The translations under genes were made by a program, and so were the position numbers. From assembly GCA_021202515.1 (NCBI GenBank), contig JAJQCW010000057.1, positions 21,296 to 85,295 on the forward strand: a DNA stretch of 64,000 nucleotides, written 5' to 3'. The stretch comes from Clostridiales bacterium. GTDB lineage: Bacteria > Bacillota > Clostridia > Oscillospirales > Oscillospiraceae. Shown piece by piece: positions 1 through 9,152 of the stretch. Under the pieces are notes generated by a model, which did no database searches, was not told the origin of the DNA, and saw only the letters and a list, made by a program, of their open reading frames with translations. Each line of letters starts with the position of its first letter. Within the stretch, counting starts at the first letter, position 1.

Positions 1-137
1 CCTGCCCTTTCAGGGGCGGCAAGAGGAGTGGTCAGATGCCGAGACGCGCTTCTTTGTGGAAAACATGATACTTGGCAAAAGTGCTGAGCAAAGGGGATAA
101 CCATAAAATCAAATCTCATCTGGGGGAGGAAAGCGCC

Positions 138-611
138 ATGAAGCTCCTTTTCCGACAGCGGCTCTTTTCCTGGTTCGACAGTTACGACATTTACAATGAG
201 ACGGAAGAGCCGGTTTTCACCGTGAAGGGCCAGTTGAGCTGGGGCCACTGTCTGCACATTTTGGACCAAAACGGCCTCCATGTGGGCACTGTGCGGGAGC
301 GGGTGATGTCCCTGCTCCCCCGGTTTGAGCTGTACGAGGCGGGGGACTACCTGGGTTCCTTCCGCAAGGAGCTGACCTTCCTGCGGCCCCGGTTCGAGTT
401 GGACTTCAACGGCTGGACCGTCCAGGGCGAGGTGTTCGAGTGGGATTACCGCATCTGGGACAGGGATGGGCGGCAGGTGGCCACCGTCTCCAAGGAGCTG
501 TTCCACCTGACCGACACCTATATCATCGACGTGGCAGACCCCGACGACGCCCTCCACGCTCTGATGGTGGTGCTGGCCATCGACGCGGAAAAATGCAGTC
601 GGGGGGATTGA
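138..611 (+). CDS. LURP-one-related / YxjI-like (tubby C-terminal-like) protein
   Basis: ORF track 72..611; ATG at 138 preceded by gggggaggaaa RBS; MKLLFRQRLFSWFDSYDIYNE...pattern of the LOR family. Confidence 0.7.
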   Translation: MKLLFRQRLFSWFDSYDIYNETEEPVFTVKGQLSWGHCLHILDQNGLHVGTVRERVMSLLPRFELYEAGDYLGSFRKELTFLRPRFELDFNGWTVQGEVFEWDYRIWDRDGRQVATVSKELFHLTDTYIIDVADPDDALHALMVVLAIDAEKCSRGD

Positions 612-821
612 CAATTAGCAATTTGCAATGTGCAATTTTAGCGATTGGCTATTCGTTCATCAAATTAATTTCCTGTAAATTCGCAAGATGGGTGTTTCTT
701 TTTTTAATACGGTGTGTTAGAATAGCTACTGCTAAAAATGAGGTCTGGTTATCCTCTTTCCCCCTCGTATGTGCAGGGGTGCGGATAACCCCCGCAAAAC
801 CAAAAACAGGAGCTGTACTTT

Positions 822-1844
822 GTGAAACTGATTACCTTTGCTGTGCCGTGCTACAACTCCGCAGCATATATGTCCCACTGCATCGAGACCCTGCTGGCCG
901 CCGGAGACGAGGCGGAGATCATCCTCGTGGACGACGGCTCCGTGGACGACACCGGCGCCATCGCCGACCAGTTCGCCGCCGACTACCCCGACATCGTCCG
1001 GGTCATCCACCAGCCCAACGGGGGCCATGGCGAGGGTGTCAACCAGGGCATCCGCAATGCCGCCGGCCTTTATTATAAGGTGGTGGACTCCGACGACTGG
1101 CTGAACACCGACTCGCTGGCGCGGGTCATGGCCAAGCTGCGGGAGTTCGCCGCCCAGCCTGAGCCGGTGGACCTGCTGGTGTGCAACTACGTCTATGAGC
1201 ACGTGGAGGACGGCACGGAGAACATCGTCCGCTACAACCACGTTTTCCCCGTGGACCAGGTCTTTGGCTGGAAGGATATGGGCCACTGGAGCCCCTCCAA
1301 GTACCTGCTGATGCACTCGGCCATCTACCGCACCCAACTGCTGCGGGACTGCGGCATGGTGCTGCCCAAGCACACCTTTTATGTGGACAACATTTTTGTC
1401 TATCAGCCACTGCCCATGGTCAAGACCCTCTACTACATGGACGAGGACCTGTACCGCTACTTCATTGGCCGCAGCGACCAGAGCGTCAACGAATCCGTCA
1501 TGATCAAGCGGGTGGACCAGCAGGTGCGCATCACCAAAATCATGATCGACGCCGTGGACCTGGCGGCGGTGAAGGAGACCGAACCGGACCTGTACCGGTA
1601 TATGGTCCGGTATCTGTCCATGATGATGCTCATTTCCTCCATCTTCCTCATCCTCTCCGAAAAGCCGGAGAACCTGGAGGAAAAGGACAACCTGTGGGAT
1701 TACCTGAAGGCCAAGGATGAGCACCTCTACCACAAGCTCAAGTACCGCAGCCTCTCCGCCGTCTCCAACTTGCCCGGCTACCAGGGCCGCAAGCTGTCCG
1801 TCAACCTGTACAAGCTGGCTCAGAAGGTGTATAAGTTCAACTGA
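822..1844 (+). CDS. Glycosyltransferase family 2
   Basis: N-terminus LITFAVPCYNSAAYMSHCIETLL...ILVDDGSVDDTG...VDSDDW typical of GT2. Confidence 0.9.
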   Translation: MKLITFAVPCYNSAAYMSHCIETLLAAGDEAEIILVDDGSVDDTGAIADQFAADYPDIVRVIHQPNGGHGEGVNQGIRNAAGLYYKVVDSDDWLNTDSLARVMAKLREFAAQPEPVDLLVCNYVYEHVEDGTENIVRYNHVFPVDQVFGWKDMGHWSPSKYLLMHSAIYRTQLLRDCGMVLPKHTFYVDNIFVYQPLPMVKTLYYMDEDLYRYFIGRSDQSVNESVMIKRVDQQVRITKIMIDAVDLAAVKETEPDLYRYMVRYLSMMMLISSIFLILSEKPENLEEKDNLWDYLKAKDEHLYHKLKYRSLSAVSNLPGYQGRKLSVNLYKLAQKVYKFN

Positions 1845-1955
1845 CGTTCCCTTTGCGCCGTTTCGAGAAGCGTCTCCGCCGCTGGCGACGCAGGCGCTCC
1901 CTGGGGAACCGTTGCATCGTGTGGGTCAAAAGCAAAAGATAGAACGTAAAAATCT

Positions 1956-1984
1956 GGGGTCAGGCGTTTCGCCTGACCCCGTTT
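1956..1984. terminator. Rho-independent-like hairpin between convergent genes
   Basis: ggggtcaggcg-ttt-cgcctgacccc perfect inverted repeat (1956-1980), flanked by aaaaa and gttt. Confidence 0.6.
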
Positions 1985-2067
1985 CAGAGCGGTGGAAACC
2001 AGAGATAACGCTGGCTTCCACCGCTGTTTTATGCTGTTTTACTGCCCAATATTTGGCGTGGGAAAGC

Positions 2068-3687
2068 TCACTCCGCCGGTTCCGGGTCGGTGACGCTGAC
2101 CACGTGGTCGTACCAGGTGCCCTTGGTGCCCAGAATGGCCAGGTCAAAGTCCTTGCCGATGGCGGCCACGGGGATGTCAAAGCCGTAGACCTCCTCGGAA
2201 GTGCCGTCGCTATAGGTGACGGTGTCAACGGTCGGCTCCAGCAAAACAGCATCCTCGGCCTGAGCGTCCTCCGCCAGACCCACATACAGGTTGACGATGT
2301 TCTGAGACACCAGAGAGACGTGAATGGTCATCTCGCCGTTCTCCACGGTGAGGGTCCCCTTGCCGTCGCAGGCTTCGTTGACGTGGAACATGGAGCTGTC
2401 AGTGTTAAACGTGGCGGTGTACACGCCGTCCTCCAGGGCAGCGTCGTCAGAGGCGGTGTCGCTGGTGGTGGAAGAAGCCAGGTCCTCCATGGCGGCGGCG
2501 GTGTGGGCCACGTAGAGCTGCTGAATGGCCTCGATGCGGCCCAGACCCTCGATTTGGCAGTCCACGCTCTCGAAGTACCCGGAGGCGGTGAACATGCTCA
2601 GCCAGGAGTCCTCGTCCTCCCCGGCCATGTCGTTGTTGGCGTGGTCGCCGGCCACCACCATCAGGGGCCGCAGAACGACCTTGGTGTACCCGGCGGCGAA
2701 CACGGTGTCGATGACGGCGGTACACTCCGTTTCCTCCGGCTCGCCCTCTACGGTGCCGATGAATACGTTTTCGTAGCCCAGGGCTTCCATCTGGGTCTGC
2801 ATCTGGCTGTAGGACACCTTCGCGGTGTGGGAAGTGCCGTGGCCCATAAACACATAAGCCACGCCGTCCTCGGCGGCGGCCTCCAGGGTCTCATAGCCGG
2901 AATCGGCCACGGCTTCGGCGGTGATGGCCTCGGCCACCGCCTGCTTGTCCTCGTTGACGACGGTGGCGTCGTCCCCCACCTCGCCCAGCAGCGGCTCGGC
3001 AATGGCGACGGTGTCGAAATACTCCGCGTATTCTTCGATGGCCTCGCACATCTCGTCATACTCCGCGCCGTGCATCAGGTGGGTGGGCTGCACCACCAGC
3101 GTTTTCACGCCGTTGTCCACCGCCCGCTGGAGGGCCTGCTCCATGTTGTCGATGTACTCCTCGTCACGGGCCTGAACGTGGTTGATGATGATCTGAGCGG
3201 TGAAGGCCCGGCGGACGGACCAGTCCGGGTAGGCTTCCGCCAGCGCGTCCTCTACGCCTTTGATGTCGGTGGCCCGGCTCTCGTTGTAGGAGGTGCCGAA
3301 GCTGACCACCAAAATCTCATACTCCCCGATTTCATCCTGGTTCCGGGGGTCGTCGTCGTCGGCGTCGCCGGTGTCCAGCCCGAAGTAATCCGGGTCGGCG
3401 TTTTCGCCCTCCACCAATGCCTTCTGCTCGTCGGTCAGGGCGTCCCAGGCGGCTTTGGCGGCGGCACACTGTTCGTCGGTTTCGTCGGTGCGGGTCTGAA
3501 CATAGATGGCGTCGATGAGGTCCGCGACGTTAGCGGCGATCTCCTCGTCAGTCAGCTCTGCCACGCTGGACTCCGCAGAGGTCGCAGCCTCAGCAGAAGC
3601 GTCGGCGCTGCTGGTGCTGCCGGAGCAGCCGGTCAGGGCGGCCAGCGCCAGGCTCAGGGCCAGCAGCAATGCGATTCCTTTTTTCAT
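2068..3687 (-). CDS. cbiK: Exported (lipoprotein) sirohydrochlorin cobaltochelatase CbiK-like, with extra C-terminal beta-rich domain
   Basis: MKKGIALLLALSLALAALTGCSG lipoprotein signal; ILVVSFGTSYNESR, HLMHGAEYDEM, FMGHGTSHTA, LMVVAGDHANNDMAGEDEDSW motifs of the CbiK family; RBS aggaggaaag upstream of ATG at 3687. Confidence 0.85.
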   Translation of the reverse strand: MKKGIALLLALSLALAALTGCSGSTSSADASAEAATSAESSVAELTDEEIAANVADLIDAIYVQTRTDETDEQCAAAKAAWDALTDEQKALVEGENADPDYFGLDTGDADDDDPRNQDEIGEYEILVVSFGTSYNESRATDIKGVEDALAEAYPDWSVRRAFTAQIIINHVQARDEEYIDNMEQALQRAVDNGVKTLVVQPTHLMHGAEYDEMCEAIEEYAEYFDTVAIAEPLLGEVGDDATVVNEDKQAVAEAITAEAVADSGYETLEAAAEDGVAYVFMGHGTSHTAKVSYSQMQTQMEALGYENVFIGTVEGEPEETECTAVIDTVFAAGYTKVVLRPLMVVAGDHANNDMAGEDEDSWLSMFTASGYFESVDCQIEGLGRIEAIQQLYVAHTAAAMEDLASSTTSDTASDDAALEDGVYTATFNTDSSMFHVNEACDGKGTLTVENGEMTIHVSLVSQNIVNLYVGLAEDAQAEDAVLLEPTVDTVTYSDGTSEEVYGFDIPVAAIGKDFDLAILGTKGTWYDHVVSVTDPEPAE

Positions 3688-3768
3688 GTCTTTCCTCCTG
3701 TATGGATCAATACAATTTATTTCAGACGATTTCCCAAGAGAAACGTTGAAACACAAGTGCAGGCCCGC

Positions 3769-4911
3769 TCAAACCAGCCGGTAGAAAAATTCCATCTCGT
3801 CCCCGGCGGTTCCGGCGAAGATTTGGTGCATTTCCTCAGTGACGGTGCCCAGCCGGGTCATGTCCTGGTAGAGGTTGGCGTTGGTACACCAGACGTTGCC
3901 CTCCTGCACCGCTTTGAAGTCCCCCAGCAGCTCATTCAGGGCCAAAAAGTCCTCCAGTGTGCTGAGCTGGCCGTCAATGGTGCTGTTGTAAAGAACGATG
4001 TCCGCGTCCTTCGCGGTGGCGTAGAATTCCTCCAGCGTCATGCTGACGGTGGCGGTGGCGGTCTCGTCGTCCCCCAGGTCGTCGAAGAGATACTCCCCGC
4101 CTGCCAATGAGATCATCTGGGTCACATAGTCGCCGCTTTTGCGCACCACAGCATAGCCGCCGGTGGAGCTGATGTAGAAATAGGCCACGGTCTTGCCAGT
4201 GGGTTCCTCGGAGGCCACGCTGTTCAGCGCCTCCTCTTGTTCCCGGAACAGTTCCTCCGCCTCGTCCTCCCTGCCCAGCAGGGCGGCGTAGAGCTTGACC
4301 CACTCGGTCCGACCCAGAGGGTGGGTCTCGTAGCTGGAGTAGTCCACCAGCACGGGGATACCCAGCTCCTCCAGCTTCTCCTTGACCTCCGGGCTGTGGT
4401 AGATCATGGTGGACTGAACGGACAGGCGGCACCCGGAGGAAACAATTAACTCATAATCCGGTTCGCTGTACTTCCCCGCATAAACGATGTCCCCCGATTC
4501 CATGGCAAGGCGGGCGTTGTCGATGGTCCACCCGTCGGCCTGGGTGCCGGAAAGGGTGATGGCGTCCAGCCCGTCCAGGGCGTCGAACAGGCACATGGCG
4601 GCGGTGGCCACCAGGTACACATCGGAGAGGGGCTGCTGAATCACAGGGATATCCGTCTCCGGTACGTCCGCTCCCTCCGGCGCCACCAGAAACTGGTCGC
4701 CGCTGGCGATGGAGAGCAGGGTGTACCCCCCCTCGTAGTAGTCCACCGCGAACTCGTGGGCGTAGGACAGCTCCAGACTGCCGGTGTAGGTCAGGCCGCA
4801 GAAGTCCTCCGCAGGGACGTGGCTCCACTCGCTGTCCTCACCGGCGCTCTGGCACCCAACCAAGGAAAACACCAGCGCCGCCGCCAGCAACAGGGCAAAA
4901 AAGCGTTTCAC
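3769..4911 (-). CDS. ABC transporter substrate-binding protein (Fe/B12-type, BtuF/FepB-like)
   Basis: Lipoprotein signal LVFSLVGCQS; periplasmic-binding fold residues (ELIVSSGCRLSVQSTMI...EKLEELGIPVLVDYSSYETHPLGRTEWVKLYAALLG). Confidence 0.75.
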   Translation of the reverse strand: MKRFFALLLAAALVFSLVGCQSAGEDSEWSHVPAEDFCGLTYTGSLELSYAHEFAVDYYEGGYTLLSIASGDQFLVAPEGADVPETDIPVIQQPLSDVYLVATAAMCLFDALDGLDAITLSGTQADGWTIDNARLAMESGDIVYAGKYSEPDYELIVSSGCRLSVQSTMIYHSPEVKEKLEELGIPVLVDYSSYETHPLGRTEWVKLYAALLGREDEAEELFREQEEALNSVASEEPTGKTVAYFYISSTGGYAVVRKSGDYVTQMISLAGGEYLFDDLGDDETATATVSMTLEEFYATAKDADIVLYNSTIDGQLSTLEDFLALNELLGDFKAVQEGNVWCTNANLYQDMTRLGTVTEEMHQIFAGTAGDEMEFFYRLV

Positions 4912-5414
4912 CGCCGGGATCTCCTGGCTCTGCTGAACCGTTCGGCGAGAATGAAAATGAGAAACAGGATGATGGCCCCGCCTGCGTCCACCATGGTGGA
5001 GGAAATGGTCACACCCTCGCTGACTTCCTCCAGCGTCTCGCTGTCGAAGTAGAGGATGTACTCGATGTCGTGGGGTTCGCTCATGGCCAGGGTCTCCGCC
5101 ATGACGACCATATCCTCATCTAACACGATGGGAATTTCAAAGGTGGAGCCGTCCTCGGTGGTGGTGGGTTCGTAGTCCACGCCGTCCACCGTCATCCGGT
5201 CATAGTTGGAGCTGGACCAGACCACCGTGGCGGTGATGGACCCGTCCTCCACCACGATGTCCACCGGGGAGGCGATGGAGGCTTTGCCGGTGCCGCCGGA
5301 CATGGTCAGTTCCACGGTATAGGTGCCGTCGGCGGGGGTCTCCGCGGCCAGGGCCGGGGCCGCCAGCAGCAGGCAGGACAGCAGGACGAGAAGAAGTTTT
5401 TGCATGGGTTTCAT
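4908..5414 (-). CDS. Exported single-domain protein with C-terminal TM anchor (NEAT-like/heme-binding-like candidate)
   Basis: Signal peptide, DGTYTVELTMSGGTGKASIASPVDIVVEDGSITATVVWSSSNYDRMTVDG, TM segment AIILFLIFILAERF; stop overlaps next start (ATGA). Confidence 0.65.
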   Translation of the reverse strand: MKPMQKLLLVLLSCLLLAAPALAAETPADGTYTVELTMSGGTGKASIASPVDIVVEDGSITATVVWSSSNYDRMTVDGVDYEPTTTEDGSTFEIPIVLDEDMVVMAETLAMSEPHDIEYILYFDSETLEEVSEGVTISSTMVDAGGAIILFLIFILAERFSRARRSRR

Positions 5415-5431
5415 AAGGGAACCTCCTACAG

Positions 5432-5472
5432 ACTATAAAACAGCCGTCCACGAAATGTTTCGCGGACGGCTT
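5432..5472 (-). terminator. Terminator hairpin in the leader between cobalamin riboswitch and first gene (probable expression platform)
   Basis: Minus strand AGCCGTCC-GCGAAACATTTCGT-GGACGGCT followed by GTTTTATAG. Confidence 0.65.
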
Positions 5473-5604
5473 ACATACGGAGAAACAGGAAAAAGAGCGC
5501 ACCAAACAAACCCGCTGCCACCCGGTCAAAATCGGGCGTCGGTGCGTTTTCCTTATATCCCCAGCTCCGGAAGTCCGCAGAGAATCGGATACTGCCGCGA
5601 TCGC

Positions 5605-5782
5605 GGCAGAGCGCAGGCAAGTATTCTGGCTTATCGCCTCAGCCCGAAAGGGGCGGCTCCGGCGTCTTCCCAGGGAGGCCCCCAGTGACATCTGTGCCAG
5701 AGTGTTTCGGCGAATTACAGCAACGGCCTTGCGTGGGACTTTCACCCAGCTTCCATGACCTGCGCCCTCATTGATTTTGTTT
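5605..5782 (-). ncRNA. Cobalamin (B12) riboswitch
   Basis: Minus strand contains GCTGGGTGAAAGTCCCACGCAAGGCCGTTGC...CACTGGGGGCC...GGGAAGACG...AAGCCAGAATACTTGCCTGCG, matching conserved blocks of the cobalamin riboswitch. Confidence 0.88.
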
Positions 5783-5788
5783 GGTTGG

Positions 5789-5817
5789 ATTATAGCACAC
5801 AGCATCACCAAAAGCAA
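5789..5817 (-). promoter_or_regulatory. SigA-type promoter for the cobalamin-riboswitch operon
   Basis: Minus strand TTGCTT-N17-TATAAT immediately upstream of the riboswitch. Confidence 0.6.
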
Positions 5818-6013
5818 GAGCGGCGTCAAAATCTCGTCAGACCGCTCATAAAATCTCACAATGTCAAAACAAACGGCTGTTCTTTGTGAAAATTTTATCA
5901 ATTTTTTCGACAGAAATTTTCCACAAACTAATTGACAAAATTCGGAGAAATTGGGATAATAAAAGAGCCAACCAATTTAGTGGTTTTTTACAGAATACAA
6001 AGAAGGTCTTGCT

Positions 6014-7294
6014 ATGAGTTACCAAGCCGCCCTGGATTACATCCACTCCGTCAAATGGCAAACCCGCAAGCCCGGCCTGAGCCGGACCCGCGCCCTGCTC
6101 TCCGCTCTGGGCAACCCGGAGCGAAAGCTGAAGTTTGTCCACATCGCCGGCACCAACGGCAAAGGCAGCACCGCCGCCTGCATTGCAAGCTGCCTTCGCG
6201 CCAGCGGCTACCGGGTGGGGCTTTACACCTCCCCCTATATCAACCGCTTCAATGAGCGCATCCAGGTCAACGGCGTTCCCATCAGCGACATGGCACTGGA
6301 GCAGGCGGTGAACGTTATCCGGCCCAAGGCGGACGCCATGGCCGACTCCCCCTCGGAGTTTGAGTTGATCACCGCCATCGCCTTTTACTATTTCCTGCGC
6401 CAGCGGTGTGACATCGTGGTGCTGGAGGTGGGGTTGGGCGGCGCGCTGGATTCCACCAACGTCATCGGCGTGCCGGAGTGCGCCGTCATCACCGCCATCG
6501 GCCTGGACCATATGCGGGAGCTGGGGCCGACCCTGACGGACATCGCCACCGCCAAGGCGGGCATCATCAAGCCCGGCGGCGTGGTAGTCTCCTACGGTGG
6601 ACAGCCGGAAGCCGACGCCGTCATCAACCGGGCGGTGCGGGAGCGGGGGGCCAGCCTCCGCACGGTGGATTTCAGTCTGCTGACTCTGCGGGACTTCGAC
6701 CTGGACGGCATCACCTTCGATTTCGGCCCGATGAAAAAGCTGCGCCTGCCCCTGATCGGCTCCTATCAGCCCAAAAACGCCGCCACCGCCATCACTGCGC
6801 TGCTGGCCCTGCGGGAGAAGGGCTGGGACATCCCCGACCAGTCCATCCGGGAGGGCCTGGAGAAGGTGCAGTGGCCGGGCCGGTTCGAGGTGCTGCGCAA
6901 ACAGCCCCTCTTCCTGCTGGACGGCAGCCACAACGCCCACGGGATGCAAGCCACAGTGGAGAGCCTGCGGATGAACTTCCCGGAGCAGCGCTTCACCTTC
7001 CTTTTTGCGGTTATGGCCGATAAGGACGTGGCGGAGATGATCCAACTGCTGGCGCCCCTGGCAGAGCGGTTTGTCACCGTCACGGCGGACAACCCGCGGG
7101 CCGTCCCCGCCGGGGAACTGGCCCGGATGCTGACGGAGGCGGGCGTGGCGGCTGTCGCCGCGCCCAGTGTAGAGGCGGGCGTGGCCCTGGCTCTGGAGCT
7201 TGCGGAGAAACGGCCTGTCTGCGCCCTGGGGACGCTGTATTTCAGCGGGGACGTGCGCCGGGCGCTGGAGGCGCTGACGAAGGAACAACCCTGA
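6014..7294 (+). CDS. folC: Folylpolyglutamate synthase / dihydrofolate synthase
   Basis: KFVHIAGTNGKGSTAACIASCLRASGYRVGLYTSPYINRFNERIQVNG FolC signature. Confidence 0.93.
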   Translation: MSYQAALDYIHSVKWQTRKPGLSRTRALLSALGNPERKLKFVHIAGTNGKGSTAACIASCLRASGYRVGLYTSPYINRFNERIQVNGVPISDMALEQAVNVIRPKADAMADSPSEFELITAIAFYYFLRQRCDIVVLEVGLGGALDSTNVIGVPECAVITAIGLDHMRELGPTLTDIATAKAGIIKPGGVVVSYGGQPEADAVINRAVRERGASLRTVDFSLLTLRDFDLDGITFDFGPMKKLRLPLIGSYQPKNAATAITALLALREKGWDIPDQSIREGLEKVQWPGRFEVLRKQPLFLLDGSHNAHGMQATVESLRMNFPEQRFTFLFAVMADKDVAEMIQLLAPLAERFVTVTADNPRAVPAGELARMLTEAGVAAVAAPSVEAGVALALELAEKRPVCALGTLYFSGDVRRALEALTKEQP

Positions 7295-7407
7295 GCCGGG
7301 CCTTTTTCCCCGCTTCTTCCGGTTTTTTCGCGGTTTTCGGTTGACGCTCCCTTCCAAAAACGGTATGATAGGTACTAGGATTTATACTTTGGAAAGGGCT
7401 TCCTGCT

Positions 7408-8394
7408 ATGAAACAACGGCAAAACGAGACAAACGATTTGCTCCACTGTAAAAACTGCGACGGGTACTATGACCCCTCCCTGCCCAACTGCCCCCGCTGT
7501 GGCGAAGAGACCGCCAACAACACCATGGAGGGCAACGGCGACCACCTCACCGTGGACCAGTATGGCGGCGGCTACGGCCCGCCGGGGAGCGCCATCTCCC
7601 GTGCCTCTCTGATCATCATCATCGTGCTGCTGCTCATCGCTCTGGTCACGGCAATTTGGCTGTGCGTCCAGGCTCTGTCCCAGGTGACCCCTGACACCGG
7701 CGCGACTTCTTCCCAGGTGGAAGAAGTGGACCCGGCGGACACCAGCGCTCAGGGGGATGTCTCCGACAGCGCCGCCGCCAGCAGCAGCGCCCCTGCCCAG
7801 CAGGAGCCGGAGGAAGAGGACGAAACCGTGGAGGCCGAGACTCTGACCCTGGACTTCTACGACCTGACCCTGTCCGAGGGCGAAGCCTATGACCTGACCG
7901 CCACCGTCTCCCCGGCAGAGTGGGAAGGCGACTTCACCTGGTTCAGCGACGACGAGGGCGTGGCCACGGTGAAGCAGAACGGCGTGGTCACCTATGTGGG
8001 TGAGGGACAGTGTACCGTCACCGTGTCCGCCGGTGGGCTGACCGCCCAGTGCGTCATTCGCTGCAATGCCCCCGCCCAGGTGGAAGAGACGCAACAGACA
8101 GAGGAAGAGACGACCAAGACCGATGAGGACGAGAAAGAGGATGAAACCGAGGCGGAGACCACCGGCAGCATCGTCGTGGAATTTGACGATATCACCCTGA
8201 CCAACGTTGGGGACGGCTACACCTTTAAGCCAACCGGCGGCAACGGCACTTATACCTGGTCCAGCGCGGATTCCTCCATCGCCACAGTCAACTCCAGTGG
8301 CTACGTGGTGGGCGTGAGCAAGGGCAACACCACCGTCACCTGCACCAGCGGCAGCGAGACGTTGACCATCATCGTCCGCGTGGCGCCCGATTGA
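7408..8394 (+). CDS. Zinc-ribbon + TM + BIG2 (Ig-like) domain protein
   Basis: N-terminal CKNCDGYYDPSLPNCPRCGEE zinc ribbon; TM IIIIVLLLIALVTAIWLC; BIG2-like repeats (ATVSPAEWEGDFTWFSDDEGVATVKQNGVVTYVGEGQCTVTVSA; TWSSADSSIATVNSSGYVVGVSKGNTTVTCTSGS). Confidence 0.8.
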   Translation: MKQRQNETNDLLHCKNCDGYYDPSLPNCPRCGEETANNTMEGNGDHLTVDQYGGGYGPPGSAISRASLIIIIVLLLIALVTAIWLCVQALSQVTPDTGATSSQVEEVDPADTSAQGDVSDSAAASSSAPAQQEPEEEDETVEAETLTLDFYDLTLSEGEAYDLTATVSPAEWEGDFTWFSDDEGVATVKQNGVVTYVGEGQCTVTVSAGGLTAQCVIRCNAPAQVEETQQTEEETTKTDEDEKEDETEAETTGSIVVEFDDITLTNVGDGYTFKPTGGNGTYTWSSADSSIATVNSSGYVVGVSKGNTTVTCTSGSETLTIIVRVAPD

Positions 8395-8474
8395 TGGGCT
8401 GGTCGCCAGGTGCTGCGAGCCAAAAGCGCAGAGCTGAAAAAGGCAGTATCCCCAAGCGAATATACAATTAAACC

Positions 8475-8508
8475 CGGCGGAGCCGTTCTCTGGCTCCGCC
8501 GTTTTTTC
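8475..8508 (+). terminator. Rho-independent terminator
   Basis: cggcggagcc-gttctct-ggctccgccg followed by tttttt. Confidence 0.85.
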
Positions 8509-8660
8509 GGATTTGGCGGTTTTTAAGGAAAAAATAATTTTTTTACACAACTAATAGGATTCCTCTTGCAATAATGTGAATTTTTTGTTAAACTGGGAGC
8601 GATACTTAGTCCAAAAACGGAAAAACGATAGTTTTTACCTATGAGAAAGAGGGAATGTAA

Positions 8661-9152
8661 ATGAAACTTCTAAGATTGATCGATGACAAACTGGAAGAGG
8701 TGCTGATGGTGCTGCTGCTCATCGGCATTGTGGTCTTTATGAGCGCCCAGGTCATCTCCCGGCGGGTGTTCAATAACTCCCTGACCTGGACCGATGAGCT
8801 GACCCGCTACCTGCTGGTGTGGTCCGCCTTCCTGTCCGTCAGCTACTGTGTCAAAAAACACATCTCCATCCGGATCAACCAGATACAGCACCTGCTGCCG
8901 CCCCGCGGCGCGGCCTGGATGAAGGTGGTCCGTCACACCGTCGTCATTGTGTTCTGCCTCATTATGCTGCCCTACTGCTTCACCTATGTGCAGCAGGCCA
9001 TCGCCAGCGGCGCCACCAGCTCTGCTCTCCATATCCCCATGTACTGCATCCAGTCCTCTCCACTGGTGGGCTTCCTGCTGTTGCTGTTCCGGGTGTGCCA
9101 GGCCTGGCTGGAGACCTTCCGCCTGGCCCTGAAAGGGGGCGTTGAAGCATGA
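8661..9152 (+). CDS. dctQ: TRAP transporter small permease (DctQ)
   Basis: RRVFNNSLTWTDELTRYLLVWSAFLSVSYCVKKHISI; adjacent to large permease. Confidence 0.9.
   Translation: MKLLRLIDDKLEEVLMVLLLIGIVVFMSAQVISRRVFNNSLTWTDELTRYLLVWSAFLSVSYCVKKHISIRINQIQHLLPPRGAAWMKVVRHTVVIVFCLIMLPYCFTYVQQAIASGATSSALHIPMYCIQSSPLVGFLLLLFRVCQAWLETFRLALKGGVEA

Noticed and set aside
1717-4110. 797-aa plus-strand ORF
   Set aside because: Opposite the CbiK/SBP genes, overlaps the end of the GT2 gene and reads through the intergenic hairpin; shadow ORF.
5200-5901. 233-aa minus-strand ORF
   Set aside because: Spans the cobalamin riboswitch and leader terminator; RNA features explain the sequence.
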